Source of the DNA: Actinosynnema pretiosum | GTDB lineage: Bacteria > Actinomycetota > Actinomycetes > Mycobacteriales > Pseudonocardiaceae | Reading direction: 5' to 3' | NCBI RefSeq assembly: GCF_024171695.1 | Contig: NZ_JAMTCF010000002.1 | Span: 186,001-250,000 of the forward strand | DNA length: 64,000 nucleotides | In this document: positions 44,798-54,142 of the stretch, one piece after another | Layout of the letters: the number at the start of each line of letters is the position of its first letter | Position numbering within the stretch: the stretch's first letter is position 1 | Program-made: the position numbers and the translations under genes | The notes under the pieces: model-generated | Database searches by the model: none | What the model saw: the letters and a program-made list of their open reading frames with translations, nothing else | What the model was told of the DNA's origin: nothing

Positions 44798-47700
44798 ATG
44801 ACCTCGACTGGATTCCCGACCCGTTCCGAGCGCACCGCCCACGCCGCGGGTGGTGCCGCGCGTGCGGCCAGTCCTGAACACACCCGAGACGAATTGATCG
44901 GCAGAGCCGCCGAGAACGCGCCGGAGCTCGCCGAGCTGATCCGCCTCTACTACCGGCACGTGCCCGCCGAGGAAGTCAACGACGACGACCCGGCCGACCT
45001 GCTGGGCGCGGTGCGCTCCAACCACCGGCTCGCCGAGAGCCGCGTGGCGGGCCGTCCCACGGTGCGGGTGCTCAACCCCACCAGGGAGCGGGACGGCTGG
45101 CAGTGCCCCGCGACCGTCGTGCAGATCGTCACCGACGACATGCCCTACCTGGTGGACTCGGTCGCCTCCGAGCTCACCCGCAACGGCGTGCAGGTGCAGC
45201 GCGTGATCCACCCGATCGTCGTCGTGCGCCGCGACCCGGCCACCGGCGCCCTCCTGGAGGTGCTGCCCACCGCCGACCCGGCCGACCCGCCGCAGGGCGC
45301 CGCGGCCGAGTCGTGGATGCACATCGAGGTCGACCTGCTCACCGACGCCGACCGGGCGCACGAGCTGGAAGCCGGGCTGCGCTCCGTGCTCGACGACGTC
45401 CGCGAGGTCGTCGAGGACACCGACCTCATGGTCGCCACCGCCCGCAGGCTGGCCAAGTCGCTGCCGAACGACGGCCTCCCGCTGCCCGAGCACGAGGTGC
45501 AGGACGGCGCGCGGCTGCTGGAGTGGCTGGCCGACGAGCACTTCACGTTCCTCGGGTACCGCCGCTACGAGGTCGTCCGCGCCGAGGGCGGCGAGCCGGT
45601 CCTGCGCCCCTCCGACGAGGCCGGTCTCGGCGTGCTGCGCCAGGACAGCCCCGCCGCGCACGCCCTCACCGCCGGGCCCGACGCGGGCGCGCCGGACCAG
45701 GAGCTGCTGGTCCTCACCCAGGCCAGCGCCCAGGCCAGCGTGCACCGCTCGGTCTACCCGTACTACGTGGGCGTGCGGACCTTCGACGCCGAGGGCCGGG
45801 TCAGCGGCGAGCACCGGTTCCTTGGCGTGCTGTCCACGACCGCGCTGCACGAGGACGTCCTGGACATCCCCGTCATCGAGCGCCGCGTCCGCGAGGTCAT
45901 CCACAGCGCGGGCTTCCCGCTGCACTCGTACTCGGGCCAGCGGATGCTGGAGGTCATCCAGAACTACCCGCGCACCGAGCTGTTCTCGGTGGACGGCGAC
46001 ACGCTGCACACCACCGTCACGGGCGTCATCGCGCTCGCCGAGCGCCGCCGCCTGCGGCTGTTCCTGCGCCGCGACCCGTACGGCCGCTTCTACTCCTGCC
46101 TGGTCTACCTGCCGCGCGACCGCTACACCACCACCTCGCGGCTGGCCATGCAGGAGGTGCTGATCGACGAGCTGGGCGGCGTCAACCTGGAGTACAGCGC
46201 CCGCATCGGCGAGTCCGCGCTGGCCCGCGTGCACTTCACCGTGCACACCGACCCGTCCGCCGACCAGGGCGCCACCCCGGACACCGGGAGCATCCAGCAG
46301 CGGCTCGCCGAGGCCGTGCGCTCCTGGGACGACCGCATGGTCGAGGCGGTGCTGGCCGAGACCGCGCGCTCGAACGAGCTGGGCGCCGAGTCGGCCGGTG
46401 AGCAGGGCCAGCGGATCGCGGGCGCGTTCCCCGAGGCCTACAAGGAGGACTTCACCGCCACCGAGGGCCTGTCCGACTTCCGCCGCATCGAGGCGCTGGG
46501 CCAGGGCGACCTGGACATGGTGTTCTACGTGCCGCGCGACGCCGAGCCTGGCGAGCGCCGGTTCAAGCTGTTCCTCGCGGGCGCTCGGGTCACCCTGTCC
46601 GACGTGCTGCCGATGCTCCAGCGCATGGGCGTGGTCGTGGTCGACGAGCGGCCGTACGACCTGATCCGCGACGACGGCGTCGAGTGCTGGATCTACGACT
46701 TCGGCCTGCGCCTGGAGCAGGCCACCCTGGACAAGCTCACCGGCGAGGACCTCGACTCGGTGCGCGTGCGCTTCCAGGACGCGTTCGCCGCCGCGTGGCG
46801 CGGCGAGTCCGAGGTCGACGGCTTCAACACCCTGGTGCTGCGCGGCGGCCTGACCTGGCAGCAGGCGGCCATGCTGCGCGCGTACGCCAAGTACCTGCGC
46901 CAGGCGGGCGTGTCCTACAGCCAGGACTACATCGAGGACGCCGTCCTCGGGCACACCGGGGTCGCCACCGCGCTGGTCGAGCTGTTCGAGACCCGCTTCG
47001 ACCCGGCGCTGGACGAGGACACCCGGATCGAGCGCACCGACGGCCTGGCCGACCGGATCACCGGGCTGATCGACGACGTCACCAGCCTGGACGCCGACCG
47101 CATCCTGCGCAGCCTGCTCACCCTGGTGCTGGCGACCCTGCGGACCAACTACTTCGTCCGCGACGCCGGTGGCGCGCCCCGCCCGTACCTGGCGGTCAAG
47201 CTCAACCCGAGGGCCATCCCGGAGCTGCCGCAGCCCCGCCCCCGGTTCGAGATCTTCGTGTACTCGCCCCGGATCGAGGGCGTGCACCTGCGGTTCGGGC
47301 CGGTCGCGCGCGGCGGGCTGCGCTGGTCCGACCGGCGCGAGGACTTCCGCACCGAGGTGCTGGGCCTGGTCAAGGCGCAGGCGGTGAAGAACGCGGTGAT
47401 CGTCCCGGTCGGCGCGAAGGGCGGCTTCGTGGTGAAGCGCCCGCCCGCCCCCAGCGGTGACGCCGGCCTGGACCGCGAGGCGTTCCTGGCCGAGGGCATC
47501 GCCTGCTACCGCCAGTTCATCTCCGGCCTGCTGGACCTGACCGACAACCTCAAGGCGGGCGTCACCGTCCCCGCCCCGCAGGTGGTGCGGCACGACGGCG
47601 ACGACAGCTACCTCGTCGTGGCCGCCGACAAGGGCACCGCGTCGTTCTCCGACATCGCCAACGAGGTGTCCCGCTCCTACGGCTTCTGGCTCGGCGACGC

Positions 47701-49756
47701 GTTCGCGTCCGGCGGCTCGGTCGGCTACGACCACAAGGCCATGGGCATCACCGCCAAGGGCGCGTGGGAGAGCGTGAAGCGGCACTTCCGGGAGCTGGGC
47801 ACCAACACCCAGACCGACGAGTTCACCGTCGTCGGCGTCGGCGACATGTCCGGCGACGTGTTCGGCAACGGGATGCTGCTGTCCGAGCACATCAGGCTGG
47901 TCGCCGCGTTCGACCACCGGCACGTGTTCCTCGACCCGAACCCGGTGGCCGCGCCCTCGTTCGCCGAGCGCTCCCGGCTGTTCGCGCTGCCGCGCTCCTC
48001 GTGGGACGACTACGACCGGTCGCTGATCAGCGAGGGCGGTGGCGTGTTCCCGCGCACCGCCAAGTCGATCCCGGTCAGCGAGCAGGTCAGGGTCGCGCTC
48101 GGCCTGCCCGAGGGCACCGTGAAGCTGTCCCCGCAGGAGCTGATGCGGGCCGTGCTGGTCGCCCCGGTCGACCTGCTGTGGAACGGCGGCATCGGCACCT
48201 ACGTGAAGTCCTCCACCGAGTCGCACGGCGACGTCGGCGACAAGGCCAACGACGCGATCCGGGTCAACGGCCGCGACCTGCGGGTCAAGGTCGTCGGCGA
48301 GGGCGGCAACCTGGGCCTGACCCAGCGCGGTCGCATCGAGTTCGCCCGCACCGGCGGCAAGGTCAACACCGACGCGCTGGACAACTCGGCGGGCGTGGAC
48401 TGCTCCGACCACGAGGTCAACATCAAGATCCTGCTGGACGAGCTGGTCAGGCAGGGCGCGCTGGACGCCGGGCAGCGCAACGAGCTGCTGGGCGAGATGA
48501 CCGACGAGGTCGGGCAGCTGGTGCTGGCCGACAACTACTCGCAGAACGCGGTGCTGGGCGTCAGCCGGGCGCACGCGGCCCCGATGCTGTCCGTGCACGC
48601 CCGCCTGGTCACCGACCTGGAGTCGCGCGGCGTGCTCGACCGGGGCCTGGAGGCGCTGCCGAGCCAGGCCGAGTTCAAGGCGCTGGAGAAGGCGGGCGAG
48701 GGTCTGACCTCGCCGGAGCTGGCGACGCTGCTCGCGCACGTGAAGCTGGCGCTGAAGGAGGAGGTGCTGGCCAGCGACCTGCCGACGATGGACTCGGCGG
48801 CGCGCAAGCTGCCCGACTACTTCCCCAGCCAGCTGCGGGCCCGCTTCGGCGACGCCATCCCGGACCACCCGCTCAGCCGGGAGATCATCACCACCGTCCT
48901 GGTCAACGAGGTCGTGGACGGCGGCGGCATCTCCTACGCGTTCCGGCTGGCCGAGGAGATGAGCGCGTCGACCACCGACGCGGTGCGGGCGTACACGGCG
49001 GTCACCTCGATCTACGACCTGCCGTCGCTGTGGCGCAGCATCCGCGAGCTGGACAACGCGGTGCCCAGCGAGGTCCTGGACGACATGCTGCTGGAGACCC
49101 GGCGGCTGCTGGACCGCGCGTCCCGCTGGCTGCTGACCAACCGGCCGCAGCCGCTGGCGATCGGCGCCGCGATCTCCCGGTTCCGGGGCGTGGTCGAGCG
49201 GATCACGCCGAGGATGGTGGACCTGGTCAAGGGCCGCGAGCAGGAGTCGGTGCTGGCCAACGTCGACCGGCTGGTCGGCCACGGCGTGCCGCAGGAGCTG
49301 GCGACGCGGATCTCCACGCTGCTGTTCACCTACGGGCTGCTGGACGTCACCGAGATCGCCGAGCTGGCCGAGCACGAGGAGCTGAGCGCGTCGGCGGGCG
49401 CCGAGCGCAGCCACGAGGAGACCGCCGAGCTGTACTTCGCGATGTCCGACCACCTGGACATCGACCGGATGCTCAGCTCGGTGTCCTCGCTGGAGCGGGA
49501 GAACCGCTGGCACGCGCTGGCCAGGCTCGCGCTGCGGGACGACTTCTACTCGTCGCTGCGGGCGATCACGGTGGACGTGCTGCGCACCTCCGACCCGGAG
49601 GACAGCGGCGAGGAGAAGATCGCCGCGTGGGAGCAGGCCAACGCGTCCCGGCTCGGCCGGGCGCGGGCGGCGCTGGAGGAGATCAACCGGGCGAACCGGC
49701 TCGACCTGGCGACGCTGTCGGTGGCGGCGCGGCAGGTGCGGAGCATGGTGCGCTGA
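44798..49756 (+). CDS. gdh: NAD-specific glutamate dehydrogenase, large (about 180 kDa) class
   Basis: This 1652-residue enzyme deaminates glutamate to 2-oxoglutarate with NAD. Its length fits the L-GDH180 class (about 1600) found in actinobacteria and Pseudomonas. N-terminal ACT-like regulatory regions (about 1-650) precede the catalytic domain, where the substrate lysines lie in VGAKGGFVVKRPP at about 870 and the NAD domain includes VVGEGGNLGLTQRGRIEFA near 1165. In mycobacteria the homologue Rv2476c is inhibited by GarA through the same architecture. Glutamate from the proline pathway in this window could feed it. A terminator follows the stop. Confidence 0.95.
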   Translation: MTSTGFPTRSERTAHAAGGAARAASPEHTRDELIGRAAENAPELAELIRLYYRHVPAEEVNDDDPADLLGAVRSNHRLAESRVAGRPTVRVLNPTRERDGWQCPATVVQIVTDDMPYLVDSVASELTRNGVQVQRVIHPIVVVRRDPATGALLEVLPTADPADPPQGAAAESWMHIEVDLLTDADRAHELEAGLRSVLDDVREVVEDTDLMVATARRLAKSLPNDGLPLPEHEVQDGARLLEWLADEHFTFLGYRRYEVVRAEGGEPVLRPSDEAGLGVLRQDSPAAHALTAGPDAGAPDQELLVLTQASAQASVHRSVYPYYVGVRTFDAEGRVSGEHRFLGVLSTTALHEDVLDIPVIERRVREVIHSAGFPLHSYSGQRMLEVIQNYPRTELFSVDGDTLHTTVTGVIALAERRRLRLFLRRDPYGRFYSCLVYLPRDRYTTTSRLAMQEVLIDELGGVNLEYSARIGESALARVHFTVHTDPSADQGATPDTGSIQQRLAEAVRSWDDRMVEAVLAETARSNELGAESAGEQGQRIAGAFPEAYKEDFTATEGLSDFRRIEALGQGDLDMVFYVPRDAEPGERRFKLFLAGARVTLSDVLPMLQRMGVVVVDERPYDLIRDDGVECWIYDFGLRLEQATLDKLTGEDLDSVRVRFQDAFAAAWRGESEVDGFNTLVLRGGLTWQQAAMLRAYAKYLRQAGVSYSQDYIEDAVLGHTGVATALVELFETRFDPALDEDTRIERTDGLADRITGLIDDVTSLDADRILRSLLTLVLATLRTNYFVRDAGGAPRPYLAVKLNPRAIPELPQPRPRFEIFVYSPRIEGVHLRFGPVARGGLRWSDRREDFRTEVLGLVKAQAVKNAVIVPVGAKGGFVVKRPPAPSGDAGLDREAFLAEGIACYRQFISGLLDLTDNLKAGVTVPAPQVVRHDGDDSYLVVAADKGTASFSDIANEVSRSYGFWLGDAFASGGSVGYDHKAMGITAKGAWESVKRHFRELGTNTQTDEFTVVGVGDMSGDVFGNGMLLSEHIRLVAAFDHRHVFLDPNPVAAPSFAERSRLFALPRSSWDDYDRSLISEGGGVFPRTAKSIPVSEQVRVALGLPEGTVKLSPQELMRAVLVAPVDLLWNGGIGTYVKSSTESHGDVGDKANDAIRVNGRDLRVKVVGEGGNLGLTQRGRIEFARTGGKVNTDALDNSAGVDCSDHEVNIKILLDELVRQGALDAGQRNELLGEMTDEVGQLVLADNYSQNAVLGVSRAHAAPMLSVHARLVTDLESRGVLDRGLEALPSQAEFKALEKAGEGLTSPELATLLAHVKLALKEEVLASDLPTMDSAARKLPDYFPSQLRARFGDAIPDHPLSREIITTVLVNEVVDGGGISYAFRLAEEMSASTTDAVRAYTAVTSIYDLPSLWRSIRELDNAVPSEVLDDMLLETRRLLDRASRWLLTNRPQPLAIGAAISRFRGVVERITPRMVDLVKGREQESVLANVDRLVGHGVPQELATRISTLLFTYGLLDVTEIAELAEHEELSASAGAERSHEETAELYFAMSDHLDIDRMLSSVSSLERENRWHALARLALRDDFYSSLRAITVDVLRTSDPEDSGEEKIAAWEQANASRLGRARAALEEINRANRLDLATLSVAARQVRSMVR

Positions 49757-49772
49757 CGGGGCGGTAGGACGA

Positions 49773-49806
49773 CGAGGGGCGGTTGGCAGGCGCCAACCGC
49801 CCCTCG
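49773..49806. terminator. strong hairpin after gdh
   Basis: CGAGGGGCGGTTGGC (49773-49787) and its exact complement (49792-49806) make a perfect 15-bp stem with a 4-nt loop, between convergent genes. Confidence 0.85.
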
Positions 49807-49819
49807 GGCGTTCACGGGA

Positions 49820-49851
49820 CCGGTCGCGCGGGCTTCCTCCCGCGCGACCGG
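49820..49851 (-). terminator. hairpin after the amylase gene
   Basis: CCGGTCGCGCGGG (49820-49832) and CCCGCGCGACCGG (49839-49851) form a perfect 13-bp stem with a 6-nt loop, just beyond the amylase stop. With the hairpin at 49773 it gives each convergent gene its own terminator. Confidence 0.8.
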
Positions 49852-49858
49852 CCTCCGG

Positions 49859-51559
49859 CTAGTTCCGCCAGGTGTCGTTCAGGGTCGCGGGCGCGGTCGC
49901 GGTGCGGTTCGCGCCGCTCTCCCACGTCACGGTCCCGTTCGCCTCCTTGCGGATGTACTTGTAGGCGAACTGCGTCCCGCCCGGCAGCGACACCGAGGCC
50001 TTCCACAGCGGGTACGACGCCGAGGACAGCGCCACCGCCCGCGCCGGGTCCCAGCCGCCCAGCGAGGCGTGGTCGCCCACCACGAAGATGTTCTGCCCCA
50101 TGACCGTGGTCGCGTTCACCGAGAACGCCGCCGCGCCCGTGCCGGGGTTCGACCCGTTGCCCATCGCGCCCACGTGCAGCGCGATCGCCTCACCGGCGTT
50201 CACCGTCGCGGTGAACTGCCCGGCCGAGTTGACCACGTGCGTGGCCGTGCAGCCGTCGCGCTGCACGTCGCAGTAGGTGCCCGCGGGCAGCGAGGTCTGG
50301 AACGTCCGCGACACCGCTGAGGACTCCCGGTTGACCACGGCGTAGCCCTTGTCGCCCCGGCCGAACGCGATGGCGTTGCGGCCGTTGTCCCACCAGTTCG
50401 TCACGGCCGTGCCGGAGGTGGTGTTGCGGAAGCCGACCATGTTCGCGATCTGCGGCCACCGGTGCTGGCACTCCCAGCCGCTGCTGTAGCACTCGCCGGG
50501 CGCGGGCGGGCCCTGGTCCTTGTTCGAGAACTCGTAGCCCGAGTACACCTGCGGCGAGCCGTACGGCCAGGCCAGCATGAACACGTTCGCCAGGGTGTAG
50601 TTCGAGCCGTCCTTGTACGACAGCGTCGACCCGTTGCGCTCGGTGTCCCAGTTGTCCACGAACGGGCGGGACTGCCCGCTCGGCAGGTGGCCCCAGCCCT
50701 CGCCGAAGTTCTTCAGGTAGGCCAGGTTCTCGCTGGTGAACACCCGCTTGAGGTCGTAGGCGTAGCGGAACTCGTCGACGTCGCCCGAGCCGGTGTACTC
50801 GCCGGGCTGCACCGCCTCGCCCGCGCCGTAGATGACCTCGTGCACCCAGAACGCGTCGCGCTTGGTCAGCTTCGCCTTGATCGCGGACAGGTCGGCGGCG
50901 GGCATGTGCTTGGCCGCGTCGATCCGGAAGCCGTCCACGCCCATCGACAGCAGGTTGTTCAGGTACTCCGCGATCTCGCTGCGGACGTACTCGCTGCCGG
51001 TGTTCAGGTCCGACAGGCCGCTGAGCTCGCAGTTCTGGACGTTGTCCCGGTTGCGGTAGTCGTTGATGTCGGTGCGGCAGGTGTGGAAGTCCTGGTCGCC
51101 GTAGTGACCGGGGTAGTTGTACTTCGTGTACTGGGTGCCGCCGGTCCCGGTGCCCGAGCCCGCCGACATGTGGTTGATCACCGCGTCGGCGATGACCTTC
51201 ACCCCGGCGTTGTGGCAGGTGGTGACCATGTTCCGGAACTGGGCCTCGCTGCCGAGCCGACCGGCGATCCGGTAGCTGACCGGCTGGTACGAGGTCCACC
51301 AGGTCCCGCCCTGGATGTGCTCGGTGGCGGGGGAGACCTCGACGTAGCCGTAGCCCTTGGGGCCGAGGACGCCGGTGCACTCGGCGGCGACCCGGTCGAA
51401 GGTCCACTGGAACAGGGTCGCGGTCACGGTCTTGGCGCCGGGCGGGGTGGCGGTGGCCGTGGGCGGGGTCGAGGCCAGCTGGGTGGCCCCGGCGGCGACG
51501 ACACCGGCTATCAGGGCTCCGGCGGCGAACAGGGCGATCTTCCGTGCAGGGGGTGCCAC
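49859..51559 (-). CDS. secreted alpha-amylase (GH13) with CBM20 starch-binding domain
   Basis: This 566-residue extracellular enzyme hydrolyses starch. A signal peptide (about 1-30) is followed by the GH13 barrel with conserved regions [15 protein letters not shown] (nucleophile Asp), the acid Glu in VHEVIYG, and [11 protein letters not shown]-terminal CBM20 (about 470-566) shows [20 protein letters not shown] and [12 protein letters not shown]. Most Streptomyces-type secreted amylases have this layout and length. The GTG at 51559 follows AGAGGAG. It is divergent from a LacI-family gene that presumably represses it, as MalR-type regulators do. Confidence 0.94.
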   Translation of the reverse strand: MAPPARKIALFAAGALIAGVVAAGATQLASTPPTATATPPGAKTVTATLFQWTFDRVAAECTGVLGPKGYGYVEVSPATEHIQGGTWWTSYQPVSYRIAGRLGSEAQFRNMVTTCHNAGVKVIADAVINHMSAGSGTGTGGTQYTKYNYPGHYGDQDFHTCRTDINDYRNRDNVQNCELSGLSDLNTGSEYVRSEIAEYLNNLLSMGVDGFRIDAAKHMPAADLSAIKAKLTKRDAFWVHEVIYGAGEAVQPGEYTGSGDVDEFRYAYDLKRVFTSENLAYLKNFGEGWGHLPSGQSRPFVDNWDTERNGSTLSYKDGSNYTLANVFMLAWPYGSPQVYSGYEFSNKDQGPPAPGECYSSGWECQHRWPQIANMVGFRNTTSGTAVTNWWDNGRNAIAFGRGDKGYAVVNRESSAVSRTFQTSLPAGTYCDVQRDGCTATHVVNSAGQFTATVNAGEAIALHVGAMGNGSNPGTGAAAFSVNATTVMGQNIFVVGDHASLGGWDPARAVALSSASYPLWKASVSLPGGTQFAYKYIRKEANGTVTWESGANRTATAPATLNDTWRN

Positions 51560-51807
51560 GGTGGCTCCTCTGGTGCAGGGGTGTTGTGCAGGGATGTGTC
51601 CTGGTCTTACCAGTTGCGTAAATTGCTGAAAACCGCTGCAACCTCTTTCGCGCACTGCTCCGAACGGGTGGCAGTGCTTCGGGATGGCCCCAGCGGTGGT
51701 TGCGAGCGCCCCACCGCGCCGGCCGTAAAGTCACGGAAGCGGAGCGGTGAGCGCGCGGTGGCGTTCTTCCCCCGCGCGCTCAGGCCGGAGCTTCTAGGAG
51801 TGACACA
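51560..51807. promoter_or_regulatory. divergent amylase/LacI-type regulator promoter region
   Basis: The region holds GTTGC (51613-51617) and GCAAC (51638-51642) as an inverted repeat, with a further TTGCTGAAAACCGC between. Streptomyces amylase promoters carry TTGCA-type direct repeats for their LacI-family repressor, so this is the likely operator zone. No single perfect palindrome is present. Confidence 0.4.
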
Positions 51808-51808
51808 G
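51790..51808 (+). repeat. copy of dispersed repeat overlapping LacI gene ribosome site
   Basis: GCTTCTAGGAGTGACACAG occurs here and, inverted, twice at 54006-54053. The TAGGAG within it acts as the ribosome site of the LacI-type gene whose GTG begins at its last base. Confidence 0.7.
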
Positions 51809-52821
51809 TGACAGCTCGGCTCAGTGACATCGCGTCCCAGGCTGGTGTCAGCGAGGCCACGGTCAGCCGGGTCGTCAACGGCAAGGCGGGCGTGTCGCCC
51901 ACGACCAGGCAAGCCGTGGTGGCCGCCATGGACGTGCTCGGCTACGAGCGCCCGCTGCGGCTGCGCCAGCGCACCCAGGGGCTGGTCGGCCTGATCATCC
52001 CGGAGCTGACCAACCCGATCTTCCCGGTGTTCGCCCAGGTCATCGAGCAGGTTCTGACCAGGGAGGGCTACACGCCGGTGCTGTGCACGCAGACGCCGGG
52101 CGGTTCGTCGGAGGACCAGCTGACGGAACTGCTGGTCGACCGGGGGGTGACCGGGATCGTGTTCGTGTCCGGTCTCCACGCGGACACAACAGCCGACCCC
52201 GACCGCTACGTCAAGCTCGCCGGTCGCGGTGTGCCGTTCGTCATGGTCAACGGCTTCACCGAGCACGTGTCCGCGCCGTTCGTCTCGGTGGACTACCGGG
52301 CCGCCGCCCGGCTGGCCGTCTCGCACCTGCTGGAGCTCGGCCACGAGCGGGTCGGGCTGGCCGTGGGACCGCCCCGGTACGTGCCCACGCAGCGGCTCGC
52401 CGAAGGCTTCGCGGCGGCCTTCCCGGCAGGCGTCGCGACCGGTCCGGTGGAGCACTCGCTGTTCACCGTCGAGGGCGGGCAGGCCGCCGCCGACGCCCTG
52501 CTCGACCGGGGCTGCACGGCGGTCGTGTGCGGCAGCGACCTGATGGCGTTCGGCGCGATCCGGGCCGCGCGGGGCCGTGGCCTGCGGGTTCCCGGCGACG
52601 TGTCGGTGGTCGGCTTCGACGACTCCCCGCTGATCGGGTTCGCCGACCCGCCGCTGACCACGCTGCGCCAGCCGGTGGAGGCCATGGGGCAGGCCGCCGT
52701 GCACGCGCTGCTGGAGGAGGTCGCGGGCACGCCCGCGCCGCACGCCGAGTTCGTGTTCCAGCCCGAGCTGGTGGTGCGCGGCTCGACCGCCGCCCGCCGG
52801 AGGCGACCCGAGGGGGAGTGA
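51808..52821 (+). CDS. LacI-family repressor, probable maltose/starch regulator
   Basis: This 337-residue protein has a LacI DNA-binding domain (RLSDIASQAGVSEATVSRVV at about 4-23, then NGKAGVSPTTRQAV) and a sugar-binding domain with GLIIPELTNPIFPVFAQVIE and SVVGFDDSPLIGFADPPLTT. It strongly resembles MalR-type repressors of maltose and amylase genes, and its divergent amylase neighbour fits. The GTG at 51808 follows TAGGAG at 7 nt. No maltose ABC transporter is adjacent, so the regulon probably extends elsewhere. Confidence 0.92.
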   Translation: MTARLSDIASQAGVSEATVSRVVNGKAGVSPTTRQAVVAAMDVLGYERPLRLRQRTQGLVGLIIPELTNPIFPVFAQVIEQVLTREGYTPVLCTQTPGGSSEDQLTELLVDRGVTGIVFVSGLHADTTADPDRYVKLAGRGVPFVMVNGFTEHVSAPFVSVDYRAAARLAVSHLLELGHERVGLAVGPPRYVPTQRLAEGFAAAFPAGVATGPVEHSLFTVEGGQAAADALLDRGCTAVVCGSDLMAFGAIRAARGRGLRVPGDVSVVGFDDSPLIGFADPPLTTLRQPVEAMGQAAVHALLEEVAGTPAPHAEFVFQPELVVRGSTAARRRRPEGE

Positions 52822-52933
52822 CCCGCGTGTCACCTCCGGGCGAAGCGAAAAACCTTCACGACGGCCCGCTTAACCTGGACGCGGCACGTCGATAGGGTTT
52901 CGGCAAGGCGACTAAGCGGGAGGCGCGTTCAAC

Positions 52934-53374
52934 TTGGGTGTGTTCGTCACCGGCGTCCGTCCGAGGTGGTCCGACATGGACGCGTACGGGCACGTCAACC
53001 ACGCCAACACGGTCACTCTGCTGGAGGAGGCCCGCGTCGACCTGCTGTTCACCGAGGCCGTCCGGCTGGGGGTCCCCGACCTCCGCGAGGGCGTCGTGGT
53101 GGCCAAGCTCGTCGTCGAGTACCTGCAACCGCTGCTGTTCAGCGGTGACGAGGTGGTCGTGGAGATGTCGGTCCGCGAGCTCAAGTCCGCGTCCTTCACC
53201 CTCGACTACGCGGTCAGGGGCAGCCGCAGGCCGGACAGCCCGGTCGTCGCCAGGGCCGAGACCCTGATGGTGCCCTACAACGTCGCGGCGGGCCGCCCCC
53301 GCCGACTGTCCGAAGCCGAGCGCGACTTCCTCGCCGGGTGGCGCGCCGGAACGCCCGGAGGTGCCGGTGCCTGA
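52934..53374 (+). CDS. hotdog-fold acyl-CoA thioesterase (4HBT family)
   Basis: This protein of about 146 residues has the hotdog signature VRPRWSDMDAYGHVNHANTV, with the catalytic Asp in SDMD, and VVVEMSVRELKSASFTLDYA. It should hydrolyse an acyl-CoA of unknown chain. It corresponds to Rv2475c, which follows the glutamate dehydrogenase gene in mycobacteria. The TTG start at 52934 is uncertain (GGGAGG about 11 nt upstream); GTG 52940 is an alternative. The next gene overlaps its 3' end by 8 nt. Confidence 0.82.
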   Translation: MGVFVTGVRPRWSDMDAYGHVNHANTVTLLEEARVDLLFTEAVRLGVPDLREGVVVAKLVVEYLQPLLFSGDEVVVEMSVRELKSASFTLDYAVRGSRRPDSPVVARAETLMVPYNVAAGRPRRLSEAERDFLAGWRAGTPGGAGA

Positions 53375-53993
53375 GCTCGTCTTCAGCGACCCCAGCGAGC
53401 GCGACGACCTGGGGGCGTTCGTCGCCCGCGCGGTCCGCCTCGACCAGCAGGTGGTCGTCCGATTGCGCAACCGGCCGTCGGGCGAGCGCGTCGACGCCTG
53501 GGTGGCCACCCCGTTCGACACCCTCGCCACCCGCACCGTCGCGGGCCGCGTCGACCCCGGTGACGTCACCGTCTCCGGCAGCGACCTGCTCACCGGGCTG
53601 GCCGTGCTGCGCGGCGACACGGTCGACGCCGGTCCCGCCAAGGACCTGATGTGGCGCTCGGCCCTGCCGCCCCTGGAGGGCTGGCAGCGCGTCGACCTGC
53701 TGCCCGGCGCCGTGGTGACCGAGCTGGCCGACCAGGGCGTCGCGCTGGCCAGGGAGAACACCGGCCCGCACGGCACCCCGCCCGCGTCGCTGCTCGACCA
53801 GACCGTGCTGACCGTCTCCGGCTCCGGCCTGGACGTGAAGGTGCCGCTGCGCTGCCTGTTCGCGCTGTCCGGCATGGGCTTCCTGGGCGGCGACGACGTC
53901 CGGGTGACCGCGACCGACTCGTGGCTGCGCATCGACGCCCGCTTCGGCGCGGTGGTCAGGCGTCGGCACTCGATGCTGCCGCTGCTGGTGTGA
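53367..53993 (+). CDS. conserved actinobacterial protein of unknown function (Rv2474c-like)
   Basis: This 208-residue soluble protein begins PELVFSDPSERDDLGAFVAR and ends VVRRRHSMLPLLV. It seems to have two similar halves of beta-rich structure, with RVDLLPGAVVTELADQGVAL and DQTVLTVSGSGLDVKVPLRC. It is translationally coupled to the thioesterase by an 8-nt overlap; GTG 53367 follows GGAGG within that gene. Its conserved pairing suggests joint function, but none is known to me. Confidence 0.75.
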   Translation: MPELVFSDPSERDDLGAFVARAVRLDQQVVVRLRNRPSGERVDAWVATPFDTLATRTVAGRVDPGDVTVSGSDLLTGLAVLRGDTVDAGPAKDLMWRSALPPLEGWQRVDLLPGAVVTELADQGVALARENTGPHGTPPASLLDQTVLTVSGSGLDVKVPLRCLFALSGMGFLGGDDVRVTATDSWLRIDARFGAVVRRRHSMLPLLV

Positions 53994-54005
53994 GGACGAG
54001 GGCCG

Positions 54006-54053
54006 GGAGGCTGTGTCACTCCTAGAAGCGGAGGCTGTGTCACTCCTAGAAGC
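54006..54053 (-). repeat. 24-bp tandem repeat, two exact copies plus partial third
   Basis: GGAGGCTGTGTCACTCCTAG followed by AAGC forms each unit at 54006-54029 and 54030-54053, and a third begins at 54054. The reverse complement of 19 bases of the unit lies at 51790-51808. A related GTTAGGAGTGTTACAG is at 61921-61936, near the pepN stop. Confidence 0.8.
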
Positions 54054-54060
54054 GGAGGCC

Positions 54061-54097
54061 TGACTGCGCACGGGGAAAAGCGCCCCGTGCGCAGTCA
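54061..54097. terminator. perfect 15-bp hairpin between convergent genes
   Basis: TGACTGCGCACGGGG (54061-54075) and CCCCGTGCGCAGTCA (54083-54097) pair exactly with a 7-nt loop. It lies between the Rv2474c-like gene and the alpha-glucosidase gene, immediately after the 24-bp repeats. Confidence 0.85.
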
Positions 54098-54142
54098 CCG
54101 CTCCGCTTCACAAAGCAGGTCGGGGGTGCCGTTGGGTGTGGC

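Noticed and set aside
44678..49513. 1611-codon antisense frame across the glutamate dehydrogenase gene
   Set aside because: Composition is typical of a GC-rich shadow frame; the sense strand is an unmistakable NAD-GDH.
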